Positions 15,647-23,236 of a stretch of DNA of 29,800 bases are shown here, one piece after another; within the stretch, counting starts at the first letter, position 1; every line of letters starts with the position of its first letter. This stretch comes from CAYLVJ01 sp964615425. Its GTDB lineage: Bacteria > Patescibacteriota > Minisyncoccia > Minisyncoccales > CAYTKG01. Under the pieces are notes generated by a model. It did not search any database. It saw only the letters and a list, made by a program, of their open reading frames with translations, and was not told where the DNA came from. Location of the stretch: assembly GCA_964615425.1 (NCBI GenBank), contig CAZTOB010000008.1, forward strand, positions 1 through 29,800, given 5' to 3'. The translations under genes were made by a program, and so were the position numbers.

Positions 15647-17428
15647 TTATTTAAAAACTCCTCTGATGCGGCGTATCCCCGCCCCGGCGGAGTTTTCTTT
15701 AATTATTGCGAACCGACCTTCAATTTCCCCGGTGTTTTGAATGTGGGGCCCGGCACAAATTTCCTTTGAAAAAGGGTCTTCCGGGTCGCCAATTGTGTAA
15801 ACAAAAACTTCTTTGGGATACCGGGCTTTAAAAAAGGCCAAAGCCCCTGACTGCAAAGCTTTTTTGTAAGGCATTTCTTTTTTGGTCACCTTCAGGCCTT
15901 CTTTTATCTTTTCGTTGATCAATCTTTCCACCTTCTTTATCTCCTCATCGGTTAAGGCCTCGGGGTGTGAAAAATCAAACCGCAGTCTTTCCGAAGAAAC
16001 ATCCGACCCCATCTGCTTAACATGTTTACCTAACACCCTTCTTAAAGAGGCCTGTAAAAGATGAGTAGTGGTGTGTAAAGCTTTCGCTTTTTTAATCTCT
16101 TCCTCATTTTCAAGCTCGCTTATCCCCACCCCTCCAAACTTCTTGGAGGCTCCCTTACGGGACTTTTCTTTGTGCTCCTTCATCGCTTTCTTGAAACTCT
16201 CTTTTTCCACCTTGAACCCTTTTTCCTCGGCCATCTCAACGGTAAGCTCTAAAGGAAAACCGTAGCTTTGATACAAGTCAAAGGCTTCCCGACCCGTTAT
16301 TCTTTTTTCCTTCTTTTTTGAAACAAGTTCTTCGAATTTTTTTAAACCTCTCTTTAAAGTCTTTTGAAACTTTTTGTTTTCCTTTCTGAAACAATCCTTA
16401 ATTTTGTCTTCTTTTTCTTCCAGCTTCTCATAAAAGTCCCCGTAAATATCAACAACCTCCTCTATGAGTTCTTCGTAAGAAGAAATTTCAAGCTGCATCA
16501 AGTGGCGGAGCATTCTTCTTAAAAGCATCCTTAAAACATATCCCCGGCCGGAGTTAGAAGGCAAAACACCGTCAGCGACGATAAAAGAGGAAGCCCGCAC
16601 GTGATCCGCTATAATACGGAACCTTCTTTTTTCGTTTTCATACTTTTTACCCGAAAGCTCCTCAAGCTTCTCTATAATCCCCCTGAAAAGATAACTGCGG
16701 TACGGGGAGGATTTGCCCTCAAGAAGAGCCACCATCCTTTCAAAACCCATACCGGTGTCAACATTTTGCTGGCTTAATTTCCCGAAAGAACCATCCCCTT
16801 TCTTATTATACTCCATAAAAACCAGGTTCCAAACCTCAACGAACCTTCCGCATTCACAGTTAGGATGACACTTCTTGCCGCACGGCTCCCCGGTCAAGTC
16901 ATAAAATATCTCGCTGCAGGGGCCGCAGGGGCCTGTTTTTGAAACCGGACCCCAAAAGTTTTCACCCGCACCGTATTCAAAAATTCTTTCTTTGGGGAAC
17001 CCTTTTTTAATCCAGATATCTTCCGCCTCGGTGTCTCTCGGTATTTCTCCTTCCCCCTCAAAGATAGTAATCCAGAGTTTTTCCTTTTTAAAACCGCACT
17101 CCTCTATTAAAAACTCCAGGGCGTAATCCACGGCCTTCTTTTTAAAGTAGTCACCGAAAGACCAGTTGCCGAGCATTTCAAAAAAGGTATGGTGCGTTTC
17201 GTCTCCCACCTCCTCTATGTCATTAACCCGCACGCATTTTTGAGCTGAACAAGCTCTTCTGAAAGGAGGCTCCCTTTCCCCGGAAAGGTAGGGAACAAAC
17301 TGCTGCATACCGGCGGAGGTGAAAAGAGAGGTCAAATCGGCGGGAACCAAAGAACTGGATTCCACCACTTTGTGGCCTCTTTTTTCAAAAAAGTCCAAAA
17401 AATTGTCTCGTAACTTGTGAGATTTCAT
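15647..17428 (-). CDS. alaS: Alanyl-tRNA synthetase, short form lacking the C-terminal domain
   Basis: AlaRS charges tRNA(Ala) and clears mischarged Ser and Gly. From the ATG at 17428 it has 593 residues: a class II catalytic core (LTSLFTSAGMQQFVPYL, DDETHH-type motif and TGPCGPCSEIFYD), the tRNA-recognition region, and the editing domain with HTTTH and C-x3-H (CAGPH). It ends at GIRRIRGVFK, the last motif of the editing domain, so the coiled-coil and C-Ala domain present in ~870-residue enzymes are absent. A cysteine-rich insertion (C-x3-C-x3-C-x1-C) precedes FVEVWNLVF. The upstream in-frame extension to 17491 overlaps the previous gene and is not homologous, so the later ATG is preferred. 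Confidence 0.96.
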   Translation of the reverse strand: MKSHKLRDNFLDFFEKRGHKVVESSSLVPADLTSLFTSAGMQQFVPYLSGEREPPFRRACSAQKCVRVNDIEEVGDETHHTFFEMLGNWSFGDYFKKKAVDYALEFLIEECGFKKEKLWITIFEGEGEIPRDTEAEDIWIKKGFPKERIFEYGAGENFWGPVSKTGPCGPCSEIFYDLTGEPCGKKCHPNCECGRFVEVWNLVFMEYNKKGDGSFGKLSQQNVDTGMGFERMVALLEGKSSPYRSYLFRGIIEKLEELSGKKYENEKRRFRIIADHVRASSFIVADGVLPSNSGRGYVLRMLLRRMLRHLMQLEISSYEELIEEVVDIYGDFYEKLEEKEDKIKDCFRKENKKFQKTLKRGLKKFEELVSKKKEKRITGREAFDLYQSYGFPLELTVEMAEEKGFKVEKESFKKAMKEHKEKSRKGASKKFGGVGISELENEEEIKKAKALHTTTHLLQASLRRVLGKHVKQMGSDVSSERLRFDFSHPEALTDEEIKKVERLINEKIKEGLKVTKKEMPYKKALQSGALAFFKARYPKEVFVYTIGDPEDPFSKEICAGPHIQNTGEIEGRFAIIKENSAGAGIRRIRGVFK

Positions 17429-17438
17429 AAATGAAGGA

Positions 17439-17717
17439 TTACAACCCCTGTTTGTCTTCCGCCTTTGTTCTTCTTTTTTCCAGCCGGGCAAGCTCCATGT
17501 TCACCTTGGCCAGCCTCTCCTTCAGCTTGAAAAGTTTAGAACGCAGGGTGCGGATCTCCTTTTCTATCTCTAAAATGTTGGTGGAGAGATCTTCCTTTTC
17601 TTCAAGTTTTTCTTCGATCTTTTGACCCAAACCTATCATTTCTTTGGAAAACTTTTCCAACTCCCGGAAGGAGTCATCCTTCTCCTCTTCTTTTTTGTTT
17701 TTACCTATAACTATCAT
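17439..17717 (-). CDS. Small coiled-coil protein of unknown function
   Basis: This 92-residue protein is almost wholly charged and helical. Heptad-like Leu/Ile spacing from about residue 18 to 83 suggests one long coiled coil. I do not recognise a family. A promoter with an extended -10 ends about 6 nt before its ATG, so the mRNA is probably leaderless. The stop lies 10 nt upstream of the alaS start, suggesting cotranscription. No other frame in the region is a better candidate. Confidence 0.7.
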   Translation of the reverse strand: MIVIGKNKKEEEKDDSFRELEKFSKEMIGLGQKIEEKLEEKEDLSTNILEIEKEIRTLRSKLFKLKERLAKVNMELARLEKRRTKAEDKQGL

Positions 17718-17723
17718 ATTCTT

Positions 17724-17751
17724 ATTCTACCAAAAATTAAAAAATGAACAA
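17724..17751 (-). promoter_or_regulatory. Extended -10 promoter giving a likely leaderless mRNA
   Basis: The minus strand has TTGTTC (17746-17751), a 16-nt spacer, and TAGAAT (17724-17729) preceded by TGG, i.e. a TGn-type extended -10. The expected start falls on or next to the ATG at 17717, so the transcript would have essentially no leader. It separates the RNase HI end from the coiled-coil/alaS unit. Confidence 0.6.
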
Positions 17752-17753
17752 AA

Positions 17754-18191
17754 TTAAACCAATTTTCCCTGAACACCTCTGTCCAAGGCCTGGTTGGCCA
17801 GCTCATCCGCCTTAACATTTTCCTCCCGGGGCACGGATTTAAAATCCACCCGGCCGAAATCAACCGTCAAGTTCCAAAGTTTGATGAAAAGACGCTGCAT
17901 CTTTTCATCTTTAATCTTGTACTTTCCCTTCATCTGCTTGGCGAGAAGCTGTGAGTCGGTTCTTATCTCCACCTCGCTTTTTTTAGCCTCTTTTTTCCCG
18001 AATAAAGACTTAAACTTGGAAAGAGCCGTTATGGCAGCCAAATACTCCGCCTCGTTGTTCGTTTTCTCCCCCAAATACTCGGAGTAAGTTTTTAAAAGAT
18101 TTTCCCGGTTGTTGTAAAAGGCGACCCCTAAAGAAGCCGGGCCGGGGTTTCCCCGGGAAGCTCCATCCGTTTTCACGATATATTTTTTCAT
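17754..18191 (-). CDS. rnhA: Ribonuclease HI
   Basis: This enzyme cleaves the RNA strand of RNA-DNA hybrids. The 145-residue protein has the full catalytic set: D9 in TDGASRGNPGPA, E47 in NNEAEY, D79 in RTDSQLL and D129 in VKADELANQALD. The N-terminus is of the compact type found in many Gram-positives and candidate phyla, without the E. coli basic protrusion being obvious. Its start overlaps the L,D-transpeptidase stop by 4 nt, and it is the last gene of the unit that starts at 25.55 kb. Confidence 0.95.
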   Translation of the reverse strand: MKKYIVKTDGASRGNPGPASLGVAFYNNRENLLKTYSEYLGEKTNNEAEYLAAITALSKFKSLFGKKEAKKSEVEIRTDSQLLAKQMKGKYKIKDEKMQRLFIKLWNLTVDFGRVDFKSVPREENVKADELANQALDRGVQGKLV

Positions 18192-19474
18192 ATACTTTTT
18201 AAATTTAAATCTTTTTCAAGCCACCTTAAAATATTCTCAAAGTCCTTGTTAAAATGAGGGGAGTTAAAAAGAGAGATGTAGATGTTGCGTGTGACCCCCT
18301 TTGAATCTTTCATTTTCAAAAATTTCAGAAAGGAACCTTCTTTTTCCCCCTCTTTAAACTCACTTCCGAAATTAAAAAGATAGCCGCGGTAGTAAAGGAT
18401 ATGGCGCATCAGTTTAGCTGAGTCATAAGGTGTGGTGATGTTTTTCTCGGAAGAACCGGTTACATCCGCAAAATGAGTGCTTTCCATACCGATCGAATCC
18501 GCTCTGGAGTTCATCTCTTCAACAAACCGAGCCGGGGTGAGAAAATAGCTTAGGGTCAAAGCCGCCTCCTTCGACCCCTGATCAAACATCAAAAAAAGAA
18601 GATCTCTACCCCGGTAAACTCTTTGCGGGGAAACAACCCCCTCCCCTATTTCTTCAAACATCCAGCTTCGAGCATGAATTTCCCGGCTGAGATCAACCAC
18701 TTCGCTGGCAACCAGACCGGCCGCCACCCTTGTTGCAGGTCCGGCGGCCACCTCTGACTCCATTTTCTTCCCCGCCAGAATTTCCCCCGTATCAAGATCG
18801 GCCACCATCATTCCCGAGGCTTCTACGTTTAAGTCAAGCTCCGCCTCCTGGTGAGGAAGAAGAGCGGGAAGAGAAGAAGAGGCCTTTTCATCAAAAACAA
18901 GAATGGGCATCTCTCTTTCTGCAAACTCGAAAACAACCCGGGCGTCCGAGGTTTTCATCCTAACACAGCCTCCGGACGAGCCCGAGGGCAAATCCTCCCC
19001 GGAGGGGTAATAAGGCCAGCCGTGGATAAAAAAGTTGCCGTAAAACTGAATGGCGTAAGGCATCCAGACGTTTGAAACCGAAGAAAAATGGTTGACCAAT
19101 TTGTCACCGACAGAGTAAAGACCGGGAGGAGTCTCACCCAGTCCTCCCACCTTCCCCTTGCTTTGCACCGGAAAGAGGCGGGTTTTTTCTCCTTCTTCGT
19201 ATAAGATAAGCTCCATATTTTTAAGATCCACCTCCATAAAGCTTTCCTCGTCTTCTTGAAGCCGCTCTCTTTCTTTCTCGATTTTCTCCTTTACGTGCTC
19301 TTCAAAGCCGAACTCATCGGTTTTTAATCCGTAAACGAATGATTTTTGAGCAGGAACATGGTAATAAACATCGGGCATGGGTTTTTGAAGCTTCTTCCAA
19401 AAGGAAAAAGCCGTAAAACAGGCCGCCAAAAAAGCAAGAAGAAGAAAAACAATAATAATTTTATTCCATTTCAT
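18188..19474 (-). CDS. L,D-transpeptidase (YkuD) fused to a degenerate D-Ala-D-Ala carboxypeptidase-like domain
   Basis: This is a 428-residue membrane-anchored wall enzyme with an N-terminal membrane segment (about 5-25). The YkuD domain (about 78-195) has the catalytic set FIHGW (H151) and SSGGCVRM (S167, C170, R172), intact for 3-3 peptidoglycan cross-linking or protein anchoring. The C-terminal part (about 215-428) aligns by eye with S11 carboxypeptidases (ADLDTGEILAGKK, FVEEMNSRADSIGMESTHF). However, the SxxK position reads PATR (246-249), the SxN position reads QGS, and no KTG is seen. It is therefore probably a binding or regulatory pseudoenzyme domain. The ATG at 19474 is preferred over a TTG at 19495. 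It overlaps the preceding gene by 14 nt. Confidence 0.9.
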   Translation of the reverse strand: MKWNKIIIVFLLLAFLAACFTAFSFWKKLQKPMPDVYYHVPAQKSFVYGLKTDEFGFEEHVKEKIEKERERLQEDEESFMEVDLKNMELILYEEGEKTRLFPVQSKGKVGGLGETPPGLYSVGDKLVNHFSSVSNVWMPYAIQFYGNFFIHGWPYYPSGEDLPSGSSGGCVRMKTSDARVVFEFAEREMPILVFDEKASSSLPALLPHQEAELDLNVEASGMMVADLDTGEILAGKKMESEVAAGPATRVAAGLVASEVVDLSREIHARSWMFEEIGEGVVSPQRVYRGRDLLFLMFDQGSKEAALTLSYFLTPARFVEEMNSRADSIGMESTHFADVTGSSEKNITTPYDSAKLMRHILYYRGYLFNFGSEFKEGEKEGSFLKFLKMKDSKGVTRNIYISLFNSPHFNKDFENILRWLEKDLNLKSI

Positions 19475-20600
19475 ATTTTTCCAACTGCTTTTCAAGACAG
19501 TCCTTAAATTTATTTAAATTCTCGTTTTTCAGTCCGAATCCGGCCGCTCTGGGGTGACCCCCGAAATTTAAAAGGAGATCCCGGCAGGGTTTCATCAGCT
19601 CCACCACATCGATTTTGGAAGGCCCTCTAACGGAGCCTTGAGACTCTTCTTTTCCTCTGTTGTATAAAAAGACGGGCACCTTGTATTCTTTAACCAGATA
19701 AGAAGCCGCCCGGGCGGCTAAAAAAAGAGGCCAGTCCTTGTCTCCTTTAAAAATAAGGGAGGCGGGCTCAGCTTCTTTTTGAACCTCCCCTATAATCTCT
19801 TCCACCCTTTGTTTTTGAAGCTGGTTTCTTTGAATAAGAAGATCTCCCACCCGGCGGGCCTTCGACCAAGAATTTAACTTCAAAACTTTGTAAAGCTGAC
19901 TCTCATAGTCTCTTTGATGGGCAGCCGAAAGAACGGAAATTATTCCTCTCTCCGCATTTCCCTGGGTAAAAGGAGGGGTCAAATCATTTTCTTGAATTAA
20001 AAATTTAAAAAACACTCTTTCGGTGTCTTCCAAGTTGGAAAGCCCCTTTTCTATTATTTTTTCATTTTCCCCCTCCCAGGGCATCTGATCGGACAAGGTA
20101 GCCAGCATAGCTAAAATTGAAGCTTCTTTTAAAACCTTTTCATTTTCTGTTAGAAGCTGAGCGAACTTGAAAGCGATTCCTCCGGTGCAAAGTATTTCTT
20201 CTTTTTCTCCCTCCAGCTTGGGATCGATAATAACGTCCGCCTCGGGTTCTCCCTCCACCGCCGGATGGTGGTCGATTATTAAGACCTTAAACCCCTCCTT
20301 TTTGGCCTCCTTGACGCTTTTTTTATTCGTCACTCCGCAGTCTAAAAGGATCAAGAGCCCGGGTCCTTTGTCCCTTATCACTTCAAAAAGAGGCAGGCTT
20401 AACCCGTGGCGGTATTTCTGCCTGTTGCCGAAATAAACAAAGGAGGGGGGTGAACCCAGTTCAGCTAAAACCTCCTCTAAAATAACAACGGAAGAGATTC
20501 CATCCAAATCCCCGTCCCCAAAAAGAAAGATCTTTTCTCCGCTGCGGACCGTTTCTTCAACCAATTCGGCTCCCTTTTTCATGTTTTTTTCAAAGCTCAT
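19461..20600 (-). CDS. RecJ-like DHH/DHHA1 phosphoesterase
   Basis: The protein has 379 residues. The DHH domain shows GDGDLDG (28-34), LLDCG (D87) and DHH (110-112), the metal-binding set. The DHHA1 substrate-binding motif GGHPRAAGFGL lies near residue 350. This composition suits a 5'-3' single-strand exonuclease of the RecJ type or a nano-RNase/oligonucleotidase. It is much shorter than E. coli RecJ (577) and lacks room for its OB and C-terminal domains, so the exact substrate is uncertain. It overlaps pgk by 11 nt at its start. Confidence 0.88.
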   Translation of the reverse strand: MSFEKNMKKGAELVEETVRSGEKIFLFGDGDLDGISSVVILEEVLAELGSPPSFVYFGNRQKYRHGLSLPLFEVIRDKGPGLLILLDCGVTNKKSVKEAKKEGFKVLIIDHHPAVEGEPEADVIIDPKLEGEKEEILCTGGIAFKFAQLLTENEKVLKEASILAMLATLSDQMPWEGENEKIIEKGLSNLEDTERVFFKFLIQENDLTPPFTQGNAERGIISVLSAAHQRDYESQLYKVLKLNSWSKARRVGDLLIQRNQLQKQRVEEIIGEVQKEAEPASLIFKGDKDWPLFLAARAASYLVKEYKVPVFLYNRGKEESQGSVRGPSKIDVVELMKPCRDLLLNFGGHPRAAGFGLKNENLNKFKDCLEKQLEKYEME

Positions 20601-21705
20601 CCTGACCAGATTTATTAACAGCTTCTAAAGCGGGGAGGGTGCCTTTCGTAAGATAGTAAAGAGCAGCCCCTCCGCCAGTGGACAAAAAATCAAACTTTTC
20701 TTCCAGTTTCTTTTTACGGAAAAAGGAGACGGTGTCTCCTCCTCCGGCCACGCTGAAAGAAGATTCTCTTATTGCCTTTGCCACTTGAACCGTTCCTTTT
20801 TGATATTTTTTAGAATCAGTTTTACCCAGGGGGCCGATCCAAAAAAGCGTCTCCGCTTTTTTAATTTTCTCTCGGAAGATTTCAATGGTTTTGGGGCCGA
20901 TATCAAAAACCTTGTCTTTTTTTCCTATCCCATCTACAGGCAAAGATACTTTTTCTTTTTTTTCGTTTACTTTTTCCGCCCATGACAAGGCTTGAGAAGA
21001 AAAACTCCAGGCAGAGTCCTTTTGCGCATTAACCAGGGCGTTTCCCGTTTTCCCGCCGATTAAAAAAAAATCTACCCCGTCTACTAATTCCGCCGCCCCT
21101 TCCAGCTTATCCTCCACTTTAGCTCCCCCCACCACTCCGACAAGAGGTCTTTCCGGGCTCAACCGGATCTTGTCCAAAGAAGAAATTTCCCGCTGGAAAT
21201 TAAAACCGACAACAGAAGGTAAAAAATTGCAAACACCGACAGTGGAAGCGTGCTTCCTATGCGAGGTACCGAAAGCTTCGTTGACATAATAGTCCGCCAG
21301 TCGGCTCAGTCTTTTCGCAAACCGGGGAGAATTTTCTTCTTCCCCGCTTCTAAATCTCAAGTTCTCCAAAAGGAGAATCTCTCCCTTTTTCATGTTTCGG
21401 GTCCACTTTTCTACTTTTTTCCCGATACACTGGTTGGATTTGACAACGGAAACATCCAAAAGTTCAAAAAGCCTGTCTTGAACAGGGTCCATAACCAAAT
21501 CCTCGTCTTTTTCTCCTCCGGGTCTTCCCAGGTGGCTGGCCAGTATCACTTTGGCGCCGTTTTCCAAAAGATAACGGATGGTAGCCAAAGATCTTTTAAT
21601 CCGAAAGTCGTCTTCGATCTCTCCCTTCTTACTTAAAGGAACGTTGAAGTCGCACCTTACCAACACCCTCACCCCCTCCCATTTTACCTCTTCAATCTTT
21701 TTCAT
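20590..21705 (-). CDS. pgk: Phosphoglycerate kinase
   Basis: This glycolytic enzyme transfers phosphate from 1,3-bisphosphoglycerate to ADP. The 371-residue protein is a little short for the family (about 390-400) but has the expected signatures: VLVRCDFNVPL near residue 13, ASHLGRPGG near 58, VNEAFGTSHRKHAS near 143, VVGGAKVEDKL near 190, and the nucleotide-end GGGDTVSFF and STGGGAALYYLTKG. It is the only central-carbon gene in the window. It overlaps the ATPase gene by 14 nt upstream and the DHH gene by 11 nt downstream. Confidence 0.97.
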   Translation of the reverse strand: MKKIEEVKWEGVRVLVRCDFNVPLSKKGEIEDDFRIKRSLATIRYLLENGAKVILASHLGRPGGEKDEDLVMDPVQDRLFELLDVSVVKSNQCIGKKVEKWTRNMKKGEILLLENLRFRSGEEENSPRFAKRLSRLADYYVNEAFGTSHRKHASTVGVCNFLPSVVGFNFQREISSLDKIRLSPERPLVGVVGGAKVEDKLEGAAELVDGVDFFLIGGKTGNALVNAQKDSAWSFSSQALSWAEKVNEKKEKVSLPVDGIGKKDKVFDIGPKTIEIFREKIKKAETLFWIGPLGKTDSKKYQKGTVQVAKAIRESSFSVAGGGDTVSFFRKKKLEEKFDFLSTGGGAALYYLTKGTLPALEAVNKSGQDEL

Positions 21706-23227
21706 TCTTCTTTTTTCTTAAAGCCTGATCTAAAGCTTTGCTTACTTCATTTAAGTCCGGCTGGTTCTTATTCTTAGAAGAGTCACTTTCTTTCTTTGGG
21801 GGCGGACTTATCTCTCCTTTTTGTACTTTTTTGTAGCAGGAGTCACAGTAAACAGGCCGGTCCGGATCAGGTTTGAAGGGAACCTTGTCTTTTTTGCCGC
21901 AAACCGAACAAGATATCTCGTAAACTTGGGTCGGCTCATTAACCTCCATCTCTTCTAAAAAGCCCAGCCATTTTTCTATCTTTTCTTCTACTTCTTCTTT
22001 CGGAGTTCCGTATCTTTCCCTGGAAACCTTGATGATTTTTTCTTCATGCGAGCTTTCCGGTTCAGGAAAAGGAGGCAGGGTTTCAGCTGAAAAGGGCCTG
22101 GTCGCCACTCCGTCAATCATCAATTTTGTGTAGATATTATACTTAGGAAGATTGACAAAATCATCGGCGTAAAACTCCGGTTTAAACTCCTTTTCCAAAA
22201 ACTCGGCATCCTCCGCCCCGACCCTGAAGGAAACAATCGTCCCTACGTTGCCGAAAACGGCGTCCCTGACCTCTTCCTCCATCTGTTCAATGTATTGATG
22301 GGCGATAATCAAGGAAAGGCGGTACTTTCTGGCCTCAGAAAGAATGGAGGTAAAAGAACGCGTGGCAAAATGCTGAAACTCGTCAACATACATGAAGAAA
22401 TCCCTTCTTTCATCTTCCCTTATATCCACCCGGCTCATAGCTGCAAGCTGAAGCTTTGTTATTAAAAGTCCTCCCAAAAGGAGGGATACGTCCTCTCCCA
22501 CCAATCCTTTGGCTAAATTGATTATCAAAATCTTGCCCTCGTCCATTACCTCTCTCATATCAATCGACGTTTTAACCTGTCCTACGATGTTTCTGATTAA
22601 GGGAGCGGAGATAAACTGGCCGATCTTGTTTTGAATAGCCGCCGTAGCCTCCACCGCATACTGCTGGCTGTAACGGGCGAACTCCTTGGTCCAAAAAGAT
22701 TTAATGACCGGGTCTTCTATTTTCCGAACCACGTCCTTCCTGTAATCCCTGTCCCCCATCATTCTGTTTATTCCCAAAAGAGTGGACCCCGGATACTCCA
22801 AAAGGGCTAAAAGAGTGTTGCTTAAAATATACTCCATCCGAGCCGACCACACGTCAGGCCAGATCTTTTTGAAAACTCCCAAAAGACCGCTCGCCACCAG
22901 GTGGCGTTTTTCCTCTCCCACTTTTTCCATAACGTTGAAGGCGATGGGGTGCCCAATGTCGGCCGGGTTGAAATAGACGACGTCATTAATTCTATGAGAG
23001 GGAACAAACTTTAAAAGATGCTCCGCCGACTCCCCGTGGGGGTCGATGTAAGCTACGCCCCTCCCCTCCTTTATATCCTGAATGGCCATGTTTTCAAGCA
23101 TGGCTGATTTACCCATTCCGGTTTTCCCGATGGTGTAAAAATGACGTCTTCGATCGTCAAGCTTGATGCCGAATCTTTTCTTTTCATCCCGGAAAGTAGT
23201 TTTTCCAAAATAGACAATGTCTGACAT
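21692..23227 (-). CDS. VirD4/HerA-like ATPase with C-terminal zinc ribbon
   Basis: This is a 511-residue P-loop ATPase of the VirD4/TraG/HerA-FtsK class. It has Walker A GKTGMGKS (34-41), a VAYIDPHGE strand near 58, Walker B FFMYVDEF (277-284), and a later Gln in AHQYIEQM (near 309-316) where the sensor motif lies. The C-terminus carries a zinc ribbon with C440, C443, C461 and C464 and a charged tail. It has no membrane segment; the preceding gene (9-nt gap) encodes a membrane protein that looks like the missing N-terminal half. DNA or protein translocation is inferred from the family, and no relaxase is present. Confidence 0.88.
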   Translation of the reverse strand: MSDIVYFGKTTFRDEKKRFGIKLDDRRRHFYTIGKTGMGKSAMLENMAIQDIKEGRGVAYIDPHGESAEHLLKFVPSHRINDVVYFNPADIGHPIAFNVMEKVGEEKRHLVASGLLGVFKKIWPDVWSARMEYILSNTLLALLEYPGSTLLGINRMMGDRDYRKDVVRKIEDPVIKSFWTKEFARYSQQYAVEATAAIQNKIGQFISAPLIRNIVGQVKTSIDMREVMDEGKILIINLAKGLVGEDVSLLLGGLLITKLQLAAMSRVDIREDERRDFFMYVDEFQHFATRSFTSILSEARKYRLSLIIAHQYIEQMEEEVRDAVFGNVGTIVSFRVGAEDAEFLEKEFKPEFYADDFVNLPKYNIYTKLMIDGVATRPFSAETLPPFPEPESSHEEKIIKVSRERYGTPKEEVEEKIEKWLGFLEEMEVNEPTQVYEISCSVCGKKDKVPFKPDPDRPVYCDSCYKKVQKGEISPPPKKESDSSKNKNQPDLNEVSKALDQALRKKKNEKD

Positions 23228-23236
23228 ATTTGTGTT

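Noticed and set aside
15647..17491. Longer alaS starting at 17491
   Set aside because: The added residues overlap the upstream coiled-coil gene and do not match AlaRS; the conserved N-terminus begins at 17428.
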